From NCBI RefSeq assembly GCF_937873925.1, contig NZ_CALNAT010000230.1:1-16935 (forward strand): a DNA stretch of 16,935 nt, in the 5' to 3' direction. Both the position numbers and the translations under genes were made by a program. Shown one piece after another: positions 1 through 5,893 of this stretch. Below the pieces are notes generated by a model that was given only the letters and a program-made list of their open reading frames with translations, ran no database searches and had not been told where the DNA came from. Within the stretch, counting starts at the first letter, position 1. Each line of letters begins with the position of its first letter. Source of the stretch: an uncultured Proteiniphilum sp. Its GTDB lineage: Bacteria > Bacteroidota > Bacteroidia > Bacteroidales > Dysgonomonadaceae.

Positions 1-4
1 AATA

Positions 5-166
5 AAAGACATTATTTTCTACCCGGGTCGATATTGGTAAAGATGAAATGAGATGATTACAGTAGCAACTTTCCAAATGTCAGCGACTACCGTAATCCCT
101 TTATTGCCGAAGTGATGAAAATATTAGGTTGAGCGCGCCAAAGAGGCGATTGAGGATTATTGTTGA
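5..166 (+). pseudogene. Frameshifted remnant of an AlbA_2/ATP-binding (Schlafen-like) protein, C-terminal part
   Basis: No open frame spans this stretch, but short peptides in successive frames join into one recognisable C-terminal segment. Frame 2 gives IIFYPGR (11-31). Frame 1 (52-132) gives SSNFPNVSDYRNPFIAEVMK followed by ILG and a stop. After a further shift, 128-166 gives VERAKEAIEDYC and a stop. The DYRNP-xIAE-MK-LG run is typical of the C-terminal half of AlbA_2 domain ATP-binding or transcriptional-regulator proteins, where it is normally followed by a RFGRGI-like motif and then a helix. That motif is missing here, which suggests a small deletion plus frameshifts. The gene is presumably dead. 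The family call rests on one motif recognised from memory. Confidence 0.45.
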
Positions 167-349
167 TTATTTTTAATGTCTGTTTGCGTCCCTTTTAAGA
201 ACTATTTATTGATCGGACTGTTATATTCACAGCAAAGAATTATTAAAATTTATTCGATTTCATCAGTCGTTTTCTCGCTATGGTATAGCCCGAACTTGTT
301 CGGTCTCTACTCATTTAGCTTAATGAAAACATTCTAAATAGACAGATAA
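167..349. other. Non-coding leader region of the 2-oxo acid dehydrogenase operon
   Basis: This AT-rich stretch lies between the gene remnant and the E1 alpha start. It must hold the promoter of the E1-E2 operon, but I find no convincing TAnnTTTG box with a matching -33 box. The only clear element is the palindrome at 290-303, listed separately. No Shine-Dalgarno sequence precedes the ATG at 350. Confidence 0.5.
290..303. promoter_or_regulatory. Perfect 14-base palindrome upstream of the E1 alpha gene
   Basis: CCGAACTTGTTCGG is a perfect inverted repeat, with 6-base arms CCGAAC/GTTCGG and a 2-base centre, 46 bases before the E1 alpha ATG. It could be an operator for a dimeric regulator. A 2-base loop is too tight for a stable RNA hairpin, so a protein-binding site is the more likely reading. 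There is no direct evidence of function. Confidence 0.35.
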
Positions 350-1459
350 ATGATCCAAAATGATTTACCTGCGGTTTTCCGTGATTTTAACCCACTAGAA
401 GATAAGATGCTGCAAGTCATCGACAACGAGGGCAACGTGGTCAATAAAAAGCTGATGCCTGCGTTGGATGACGAAACGATTATAGATGCCTATAAGCAGA
501 TGTTGTATGAGCGGATAGCCGACGAAATGGCTGTCTCTTATCAGCGTCAGGGGCGGATGTACACCTATACGCCCAATATAGGGCAGGAGGCCATCCATAT
601 TGCCGCTGGCATGAATATCCGGAAGGAGGACTGGCTGGTTCCTGCGTTTCGTGAAATGGGCACCCTGTTGGCAAAAGGGGGTACCATGAAAGAGATGTTC
701 CTGTTTTATCTCGGGAATGAACATGGCGGCAGTTTCAGGAATGTACGCCATGTGTTGCCTATAGCTATCTCCATCGGGACGCAGTTTCACCATGCCGTTG
801 GTATCGGATATTCCGTCAAATACCAGAAAAAGGATGAAGTGGTTTTCACTTTTATCGGCGATGGCGGCACTTCGGAAGGGGATTTCAGCGAAGGGTTGAA
901 TTTTGCCGGTGTATGGCAGGTTCCCGTAATCTTCACTATACAGAATAACCAGTATGCCATTTCCGTGCCGGTAAAAGCGCAGACCAATTCGGTCAACCTG
1001 GCCGTGAAATCGGTCGCTTTCGGTATCCCCGGTATTAAAGTAGACGGAAACGATTTTTTTGCCATGTATCTCGCCTATAAAACGGCATCCGAATATGCCC
1101 GGTCGGGAGGGGGAGCCATGCTGATTGAAGCATTCACCTACCGCCTTGGCGCACATACCACGTCGGATGATCCCTCGAAATACCGAAAGAAGGAGGAGGA
1201 GACGATGTGGGGACTGACCGATCCGCTGATTCGTTTGAAGCGTTATATGCAAAGTGAGGGAGTATGGAATATCGATGAGGAGAAACTGATCCAAGAGTAT
1301 AAATTGCAGATCGATGCCCAGTTTGTGGAAGCGGAAAACAACAAGTCTTATCCGGTGGATGATGTATTCGGACATATGTATACCGATATGCCGGATGAAT
1401 TAAAGAGACAAAAGATGGAGTATGAACAATTCTTAAGCTGGAAGGAGAACAGAAGATGA
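350..1459 (+). CDS. Thiamine-diphosphate-dependent 2-oxo acid dehydrogenase, E1 component alpha subunit
   Basis: This is the alpha chain of the E1 decarboxylase of a pyruvate or branched-chain 2-oxo acid dehydrogenase complex. With the beta chain it decarboxylates the 2-oxo acid on ThDP and passes the acyl group to the lipoyl arm of E2 in the cytoplasm. The 369 residues are full length for the family. The ThDP/Mg motif runs from GDG (170-172) to NN (199-200), followed by QYAIS. The conserved active-site loop appears as YRLGAHTTSDDPSKYR (264-279), with His269 the likely counterpart of the catalytic loop histidine. QGR...GQEA near 67-81 and the overall layout resemble Gram-positive PdhA more than classical BkdA, but substrate cannot be decided. 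No ribosome-binding site is visible before the ATG. The stop overlaps the beta-subunit start, so the two are translationally coupled. Confidence 0.93.
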   Translation: MIQNDLPAVFRDFNPLEDKMLQVIDNEGNVVNKKLMPALDDETIIDAYKQMLYERIADEMAVSYQRQGRMYTYTPNIGQEAIHIAAGMNIRKEDWLVPAFREMGTLLAKGGTMKEMFLFYLGNEHGGSFRNVRHVLPIAISIGTQFHHAVGIGYSVKYQKKDEVVFTFIGDGGTSEGDFSEGLNFAGVWQVPVIFTIQNNQYAISVPVKAQTNSVNLAVKSVAFGIPGIKVDGNDFFAMYLAYKTASEYARSGGGAMLIEAFTYRLGAHTTSDDPSKYRKKEEETMWGLTDPLIRLKRYMQSEGVWNIDEEKLIQEYKLQIDAQFVEAENNKSYPVDDVFGHMYTDMPDELKRQKMEYEQFLSWKENRR

Positions 1460-2433
1460 GCGTAATGACAATGGTGAAAGCGATAAATAATGCGCTCGAT
1501 ATAAAGCTGAACGAAGATAGTAGTATTGTTATCTACGGCGAAGATGTAGGTGTGGAAGGGGGCGTTTTCCGTGTGACCGAAGGGTTGCAGCAGAAATATG
1601 GCGCCAATCGTGTCTTCGACTCCCCCCTGGCGGAATCGGCTATAGTAGGTACTGCCCTGGGAATGGCTGTTTCGGGACTCAGGCCCATTGTGGAACTGCA
1701 ATTCGAGGGTTTCACCTTCCCGGCATTTAATCAGATACTCTCCAACGTTGCCCGTATGCAGAACCGTTCCCGCGGAAAATTCGGAGTTCCTATGGTAATC
1801 CGCTTTCCCTACGGGGGCGGTGTCAATGCGTTGGAACATCATTCCGACAGCCCGGAGGCCCTTTTTGCGCATATACCGGGACTTAAGGTGGTAATCCCCT
1901 CCACTCCCCACGATGCGAAGGGAATGATGATTGCTGCCATCGAGAGTAGTGATCCTATTATCTTTATGGAACCGAAACGTATCTACCGTGCCATCAAACA
2001 GGAGGTTTCCGAAGAGAAATTTACGCTTCCTCTGGGTAAGGCTAAGGTGGTTAAGGAAGGAACGGATATCACGGTAGTGGCTTTCGGCGCCATGATCCGT
2101 GAGTGTCAGAAAGCAATTGCCGTGGCACAGGAGGCCGGTATTTCAGTAGAGTTGATTGATCTGCGTTCCATTTACCCTATTGATAGGGAGACGATCCGTA
2201 ATTCCGTGAGAAAAACGGGGCGGATGATCGTTGTGGCGGAAGCGCACGAATCGTTCAGTGTCGGGTCGGAGTTGATCGCCGTGGCCAACGAAGAGGCTTT
2301 CCTCTACTTAGAGGCGCCACCGAGAAGAGTGATGGGGTTTGATACTATTGTCCCCTTAGCACAGGGAGAAAAATATTATATTATTTCGCCCGACCGTATT
2401 TTTTATGAAATAGAAAAGAGCGTTAAATTCTAA
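1456..2433 (+). CDS. Thiamine-diphosphate-dependent 2-oxo acid dehydrogenase, E1 component beta subunit
   Basis: This is the beta chain of the E1 heterotetramer. It completes the ThDP site with the alpha subunit and contacts the E2 binding domain. The 325 residues match the usual PdhB/BkdB length. IYGEDVG (26-32) and the SPLAES motif (56-61), with Glu60 expected to touch the ThDP pyrimidine, are clear. They are followed by the conserved His pair at 128-129 and the C-terminal transketolase domain (IYPID near 237-241, VAEAHE near 256-261). The ATG lies inside the ATGA overlap with the alpha gene and has a good ribosome-binding site, AAGGAG at 1442-1447, 8 bases upstream. That is unusual for this window and supports the chosen start. 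About 100 bases of heptad repeats separate it from the E2 gene. Confidence 0.94.
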   Translation: MSVMTMVKAINNALDIKLNEDSSIVIYGEDVGVEGGVFRVTEGLQQKYGANRVFDSPLAESAIVGTALGMAVSGLRPIVELQFEGFTFPAFNQILSNVARMQNRSRGKFGVPMVIRFPYGGGVNALEHHSDSPEALFAHIPGLKVVIPSTPHDAKGMMIAAIESSDPIIFMEPKRIYRAIKQEVSEEKFTLPLGKAKVVKEGTDITVVAFGAMIRECQKAIAVAQEAGISVELIDLRSIYPIDRETIRNSVRKTGRMIVVAEAHESFSVGSELIAVANEEAFLYLEAPPRRVMGFDTIVPLAQGEKYYIISPDRIFYEIEKSVKF

Positions 2434-2448
2434 AAGAAAAGAAATCAA

Positions 2449-2532
2449 GAAGTTGAGAAGTCAGGAAGTTTAGAAATCTTGAATCTTGAATCTCGATTCT
2501 TGAATTTTAAATCTTGAATTTTAAATTTTTAA
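2449..2532 (+). repeat. Degenerate 7-base tandem repeat between E1 beta and E2 genes
   Basis: Twelve consecutive 7-base units fill almost the whole gap. TCTTGAA occurs exactly four times (2477, 2484, 2498, 2512) and TTTTAAA twice (2505, 2519), with variants TCTCGAT, TTTTTAA, TTAGAAA, AGGAAGT, AGAAGTC and GAAGTTG in the same phase. The array ends 4 bases before the E2 ATG. Similar 7-base periodicity occurs near the end of the TolC gene (10018-10031 and 10053-10080). Function is unknown. Strand slippage could change the spacing within the operon without affecting a reading frame. Confidence 0.75.
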
Positions 2533-2536
2533 TCGT

Positions 2537-3892
2537 ATGAGGTTTACATTTAATTTCCCCGATTTAGGTGAAGGACTCGAAGAAGGAACCATATTGGAGT
2601 GGTTTGTATCAGAAGGAGAGTTTGTGAAGGTAGGTGATTCCCTCGTACAGATGGAAACCGACAAGGTAGTGGCCGATATCCCTTCTCCGAAGAGCGGAAC
2701 TATTGTCACCCGTTACGGGAATGTGGGTGATGTGATCCATGTGGGTTCACCGCTTGTAGAAATTGAAACAGAAGGAGCCGGGAAAGAGCTGGGAAGTGGT
2801 GAAGACACCGGGGAAAACGCAGAAAGGGTTGAAAATATACAGGAAATTGCCGACGCCGATACCCAGGGGATTGTAAAAGCAGACCAACCTATCCCGGCCG
2901 GCGCAGAACCGGAAGAAGGTGCGGCGGTAGTAGGTACAATGGAAGTGGCAGGTGAAGGCGCCTTGTTGGCTGCGAGCGATGAAGGATCCGGAACAGATAA
3001 ACCAGATGAAGGGTTGCGGAAAGTGCTGGCAACACCGGTGGCACGTGCCATGGCAAAAGAGATGGGTATCGATATCAATAATGTACCCGGCAGTGGCCCC
3101 TCGGGAAGGGTGAAGAAAGAGGATATCCTGAATTTCAAATCACCGTCCATGGAAATGAGTGGTAGAGCAGAAACTTTTAAAACCGAAGTGGAGGATGTAA
3201 CCTACAAACCGCTTACGCAAATCAGGAAGACCATTGCGAAGAATATGCTTCACTCTAAACATAACGCAGCACATATGTCGGTTTTTGAAGAGGTGGAGAT
3301 ATCCGTATTGAAGGAGGTGGTCACCAGGTACAAGCCAAAATTTGCCGATAAAGAGGTGAAGCTAACCTACCTTTCCTTTGTCGTAAAAGCGGTGGCGCAG
3401 GCATTGAAACAGCACCCTCAACTCAATTCCCAGATCGATACGGAAAATAACCGGATGATCTATCGCAACCGTTATCATATCGCTATCGCAGTGGATGCCC
3501 CCGACGGATTGGTGGCTCCCGTAATCCGGGATGCAGACCGTTTGTCTATTTTCGAAATAGCAAGAAAAATAGGGGAACTGGCCCAAAAGGCGCGGGAGAG
3601 AAAATTAGTGCTGGAGGATATGAAAGAGGGATCTTTCACCATCACCAGCTTCGGTTCTATCGGCGGTATCTTTGCCACGCCGGTGATCAATTACCCGCAA
3701 GCCGGCATATTGGGTATCGGGCGTATCCTGAAAACACCTATCGTGAAAGATGATGAAATTGTCATCGGCAATATCATGCCAGTTTCGCTTACGGTCGACC
3801 ACCGTATTGTAGACGGAGGAGAAACCACCCGCTTTGTCAAGAGGGTAATGGAATACCTTTCCGATCCCGTTTCATTGTTAATGGACGAATAG
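2537..3892 (+). CDS. Dihydrolipoamide acyltransferase (E2) of a 2-oxo acid dehydrogenase complex
   Basis: This is the core acyltransferase that takes the acyl group from E1 on a swinging lipoyl arm and transfers it to CoA. The 451 residues show the standard order. One N-terminal lipoyl domain (about 1-78) has the lipoylation motif METDKVVADIPSP, with Lys43 the modified residue. An acidic, Ala/Gly-rich linker (about 80-158) follows, then a peripheral-subunit (E1/E3) binding domain at about 161-198 (TPVARAMAKEMG...GSGPSGRVKKEDI). The catalytic domain (about 222-451) has the active-site motif DHRIVDGG at 421-428, His422 and Asp426 being the expected catalytic pair. No E3 (lipoamide dehydrogenase) is in the window, so E3 must be encoded elsewhere or be shared. 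Whether the substrate is pyruvate or a branched-chain acid is undecided. No Shine-Dalgarno sequence is present before the ATG. Confidence 0.93.
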   Translation: MRFTFNFPDLGEGLEEGTILEWFVSEGEFVKVGDSLVQMETDKVVADIPSPKSGTIVTRYGNVGDVIHVGSPLVEIETEGAGKELGSGEDTGENAERVENIQEIADADTQGIVKADQPIPAGAEPEEGAAVVGTMEVAGEGALLAASDEGSGTDKPDEGLRKVLATPVARAMAKEMGIDINNVPGSGPSGRVKKEDILNFKSPSMEMSGRAETFKTEVEDVTYKPLTQIRKTIAKNMLHSKHNAAHMSVFEEVEISVLKEVVTRYKPKFADKEVKLTYLSFVVKAVAQALKQHPQLNSQIDTENNRMIYRNRYHIAIAVDAPDGLVAPVIRDADRLSIFEIARKIGELAQKARERKLVLEDMKEGSFTITSFGSIGGIFATPVINYPQAGILGIGRILKTPIVKDDEIVIGNIMPVSLTVDHRIVDGGETTRFVKRVMEYLSDPVSLLMDE

Positions 3893-4092
3893 AAGGAATA
3901 GATATATAAATAGAGCCTGTATTTGCTGTTGTAGAAACGAGCATGAAAACCGTTTTACACAAGAATATGATTAAAGCGAGTTGCCTTCAGATAAGATTTT
4001 TAATGGAAGTCGGCGATTCGCTTTGCTCACTTATCATATGATACCTTTAAAAATAAATATTTTAACCATATGAATTTTGTATATACATTTGA
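3893..4092. other. Non-coding stretch after the E2 gene
   Basis: This 200-base AT-rich gap has no credible gene. I see no clear GC-rich terminator after the E2 stop. The region includes a weak AT-only inverted repeat around 4045-4063 (TTAAAA...TTTTAA). It leads into the conserved promoter-associated element at 4093. Confidence 0.4.
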
Positions 4093-4123
4093 ATAATATA
4101 GGATGCGTCTCGGATAAATTCAA
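4093..4123 (+). repeat. Conserved promoter-upstream element, copy A
   Basis: This 31-base block matches the reverse complement of 7558-7588 at 29 of 31 positions, counted by eye, with core GGATGCG(T/C)CTCGG. In both places it lies on the coding-strand side upstream of a Bacteroidota-type promoter. Copy A is separated from its -33 box by about 105 extra bases, while copy B is almost adjacent to its own. Recurrence in the same position and orientation relative to two unrelated genes suggests a transferable promoter module or a bound upstream element. Confidence 0.75.
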
Positions 4124-4228
4124 TGAGTTAGACTATTTGAGTCGCCTTCGCTCCTCGATTTTCAATTCTGCATTCGGCAAAACGAGTTTACTCGTTCTGC
4201 ACTCTCTAAACGAAATAGTTCAAACAAG
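4124..4228. other. About 105-base insertion between conserved element and core promoter, with imperfect inverted ends
   Basis: Compared with the second copy of this promoter region (minus strand, about 7521-7588), copy A carries extra sequence here. Near its ends lie ACTATTT (4132-4138) and its complement AAATAGT (4213-4219). In the middle is a perfect palindrome of two 7-base arms, AACGAGT and ACTCGTT (4181-4196). The shape is that of a small non-autonomous element or a structured leader. It encodes no credible protein, and no target-site duplication could be defined. Confidence 0.4.
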
Positions 4229-4260
4229 TTTGGCTTATCTGTCGGCTTTATTTATATTTG
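4229..4260 (+). promoter_or_regulatory. Bacteroidota-type promoter for the ROK/nitroreductase pair
   Basis: The -7 box TATATTTG (4253-4260) fits the TAnnTTTG consensus of the Bacteroidota primary sigma factor. TTTG at 4229-4232 (or TTGG one base on) lies 19-20 bases upstream as the -33 box. Between them, CTGTCGGCTTTATT matches CTCTCGGCTTTCAC of the second copy upstream of the sialate esterase. Transcription would start near 4267, about 20 bases before the ROK ATG. Confidence 0.75.
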
Positions 4261-4287
4261 TGTATAAAATTGAAATAGAGTAAATAT

Positions 4288-5121
4288 ATGGAAAACATTC
4301 TTGGTATTGATATGGGGGGTACTTCCATCGTTGGAGGTCGGATCGAAGGTGATGTTATAGCCGAGCAGATTACAGTGGATACCTGCGCCCAGGAGGGGGG
4401 TGACAAGACATTGAATATCCTGAAAGAACTTATCCGTCAGCTAAAGACTACTGATACCAGGGCGATCGGTATAGGTGTTCCGAGTGTGGTGGACAGGGAA
4501 AAAGGGATCGTTTATAATGTACAGAACATAAAAAACTGGGATGAGGTACATCTGAAATCACTGCTTGAAGCGGAATTTGAACTGCCGGTCCATATTGACA
4601 ATGATGCCAATTGTTTTGCTTACGGAGAGAAGATCTACGGTAAAGGTCAGAATTTTGAAAATTTTGTCGGTATTACGTTAGGAACAGGTGTAGGAGGAGG
4701 CATTATTCAGGATAATCATCTGCTATTCGATTCCAATTGCGGTTCCGGAGAGTTTGGGGAAATACCCTATCTCGATTCGATCCTTGAAGAATATTGCGGA
4801 AGTCGTTTTTTTACCCGTACGGTAGGCCGTTCGGGGTACGAAATTGCATTAAAGGTACGGGAAGGGGATATAGAATCGATCGAAGTATATAATCAATATG
4901 GAAAACATATCTCGGTGTTAGTGAAAATAATACTGCTGATCCTTGATCCGCAGGCCATTATTTTCGGAGGTTCCATAACTCAATCATTCGACCTTTTCAA
5001 GGACGCCATGTATGAGAGTTTGAAGAATTTTCCTTATCCTAAATCGGTGGATAAAATTCAAATCCTGACATCCGATCTGCACAATATCGGAATTCTCGGA
5101 GCAGGCGCTTTATGTGTATGA
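4288..5121 (+). CDS. ROK-family protein (sugar kinase-like)
   Basis: ROK proteins are ASKHA-fold sugar kinases or sugar-responsive repressors. This 277-residue protein has no N-terminal helix-turn-helix, so a cytoplasmic kinase is favoured. The phosphate-1 motif is DMGGTS (8-13), the catalytic-base region is HIDNDANCFAYGE (102-114) with Asp106 the expected base, and the phosphate-2 motif is GTGVGGG (132-138). The ROK zinc motif (GH followed by CxCGxxGCxE) is not intact. The matching stretch reads GEFGEIPYLDSILEEYCGS (154-172), with the histidine absent and only one cysteine (Cys170). The protein is slightly short for the family. Substrate is unknown. A sialic-acid esterase nearby hints at amino-sugar metabolism, but that is inference. 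The nitroreductase follows within 50 bases. Confidence 0.85.
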   Translation: MENILGIDMGGTSIVGGRIEGDVIAEQITVDTCAQEGGDKTLNILKELIRQLKTTDTRAIGIGVPSVVDREKGIVYNVQNIKNWDEVHLKSLLEAEFELPVHIDNDANCFAYGEKIYGKGQNFENFVGITLGTGVGGGIIQDNHLLFDSNCGSGEFGEIPYLDSILEEYCGSRFFTRTVGRSGYEIALKVREGDIESIEVYNQYGKHISVLVKIILLILDPQAIIFGGSITQSFDLFKDAMYESLKNFPYPKSVDKIQILTSDLHNIGILGAGALCV

Positions 5122-5164
5122 CCGTTTATCGAAATTTATCATAAAGTTTTATACATTATTTGTT

Positions 5165-5767
5165 ATGATCCGATTTATCATTTTATCGTCTGTTTTTATC
5201 CTGAGTTGTTCCATATCGGCCCAGGATATCAGTTTGCCCGCGCCCTACAGAACAGGTGGAAAACCCCTGATGCAGGCGTTGAACGAACGAAGATCCATCC
5301 GTTCTTATCAGGATAAGGAATTAACCCTTCAGCAACTGTCCGATCTGTTATGGGCGGCCAATGGGTTCAACCGTGACGACAAGCGTACGGCGCCAACGGC
5401 AAACAATCGTCAGGAACTGGAGTTGTATGTGACAACGAAGAACGGGGTTTATTTTTACGATGCCCGTAACCATCGGCTAAGAGAAGTAAAAAAAGGTGAT
5501 CATCGTGCCGAGGCAGGGACTCAGGATTTTGTCGCGCGGGCAGCGCTCAATCTAATCTTTGTTTCCGATATGGAGAAAGCCTCAGGCAGGGAATATGCCT
5601 TTACTAATTGTGGATTTGTAGCACAAAACGTTTATTTGTATTGTGCCTCCGAAGGGCTGGGGGCCGTTGTCCGCGGTTCCTTTGATAAGGACAAATTGAG
5701 CGATCTGCTCAATCTGAATTCTAACCAGGAGGTATTATTGACACAATCGGTCGGATATCCGGATTAA
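5165..5767 (+). CDS. Exported SagB/ThcOx-type nitroreductase-family protein
   Basis: The protein has a nitroreductase-like FMN-binding fold. RRSIRSY (42-48) is the usual N-terminal FMN phosphate-contact motif. AAN (64-66), TAPTANN (76-82) and the NCGFVAQNVYLYCASEGLGA helix-turn (148-167) are typical of small SagB-type members. With the start at 5165 the protein is 200 residues and begins with a signal peptide (IRFIILSSVFILSCSISAQ), so it acts in the periplasm. SAQ-D is a plausible signal-peptidase I site, and Cys15 in ILSC is a weaker lipoprotein alternative. The frame stays open up to an ATG at 5114 that overlaps the ROK stop, but this would add 17 residues ahead of the signal sequence. I therefore prefer 5165. 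It is probably co-transcribed with the ROK gene. Physiological substrate unknown. Confidence 0.82.
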   Translation: MIRFIILSSVFILSCSISAQDISLPAPYRTGGKPLMQALNERRSIRSYQDKELTLQQLSDLLWAANGFNRDDKRTAPTANNRQELELYVTTKNGVYFYDARNHRLREVKKGDHRAEAGTQDFVARAALNLIFVSDMEKASGREYAFTNCGFVAQNVYLYCASEGLGAVVRGSFDKDKLSDLLNLNSNQEVLLTQSVGYPD

Positions 5768-5817
5768 CCTATACGCTACCGGGGCTATTGTAGAGAAGAG
5801 AGGTTCTTGAGTAAAGG

Positions 5818-5859
5818 AAAAATCCCCACTATCTATATGTGAGATAATGGGGATTTTTT
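5818..5859. terminator. Bidirectional intrinsic terminator
   Basis: A 17-base-pair stem with one mismatch (5818-5834 against 5842-5858, core AATCCCC/GGGGATT) encloses a 7-base loop, with an A run on one side and a T run on the other. It lies between the convergent nitroreductase and sialate esterase genes and can act for both. Confidence 0.88.
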
Positions 5860-5893
5860 GCCTTAAATGTTTTGTAAAGCGGAGATATTCTTC

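Noticed and set aside
395..1375. 326-codon open frame antisense to E1 alpha
   Set aside because: Exact shadow of a well-conserved E1 alpha gene. The translation has no recognisable domain.
1348..1911. 187-codon antisense open frame over the E1 alpha/beta junction
   Set aside because: It lies opposite two overlapping genes with strong family motifs. No domain or start signal supports it.
2449..2532. Heptad array considered as a CRISPR array
   Set aside because: The units are 7 bases, contiguous and without spacers, so it is a tandem microsatellite-like repeat.
4077..4283. 68-codon open frame on the plus strand before the ROK gene
   Set aside because: It runs through the conserved promoter block, the insertion and the -7 box of the ROK promoter, and its translation resembles no protein. 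It is chance reading of non-coding DNA.
5114..5164. Upstream ATG for the nitroreductase overlapping the ROK stop
   Set aside because: It would put 17 residues ahead of a clear signal peptide. The start at 5165 gives a normal exported protein.
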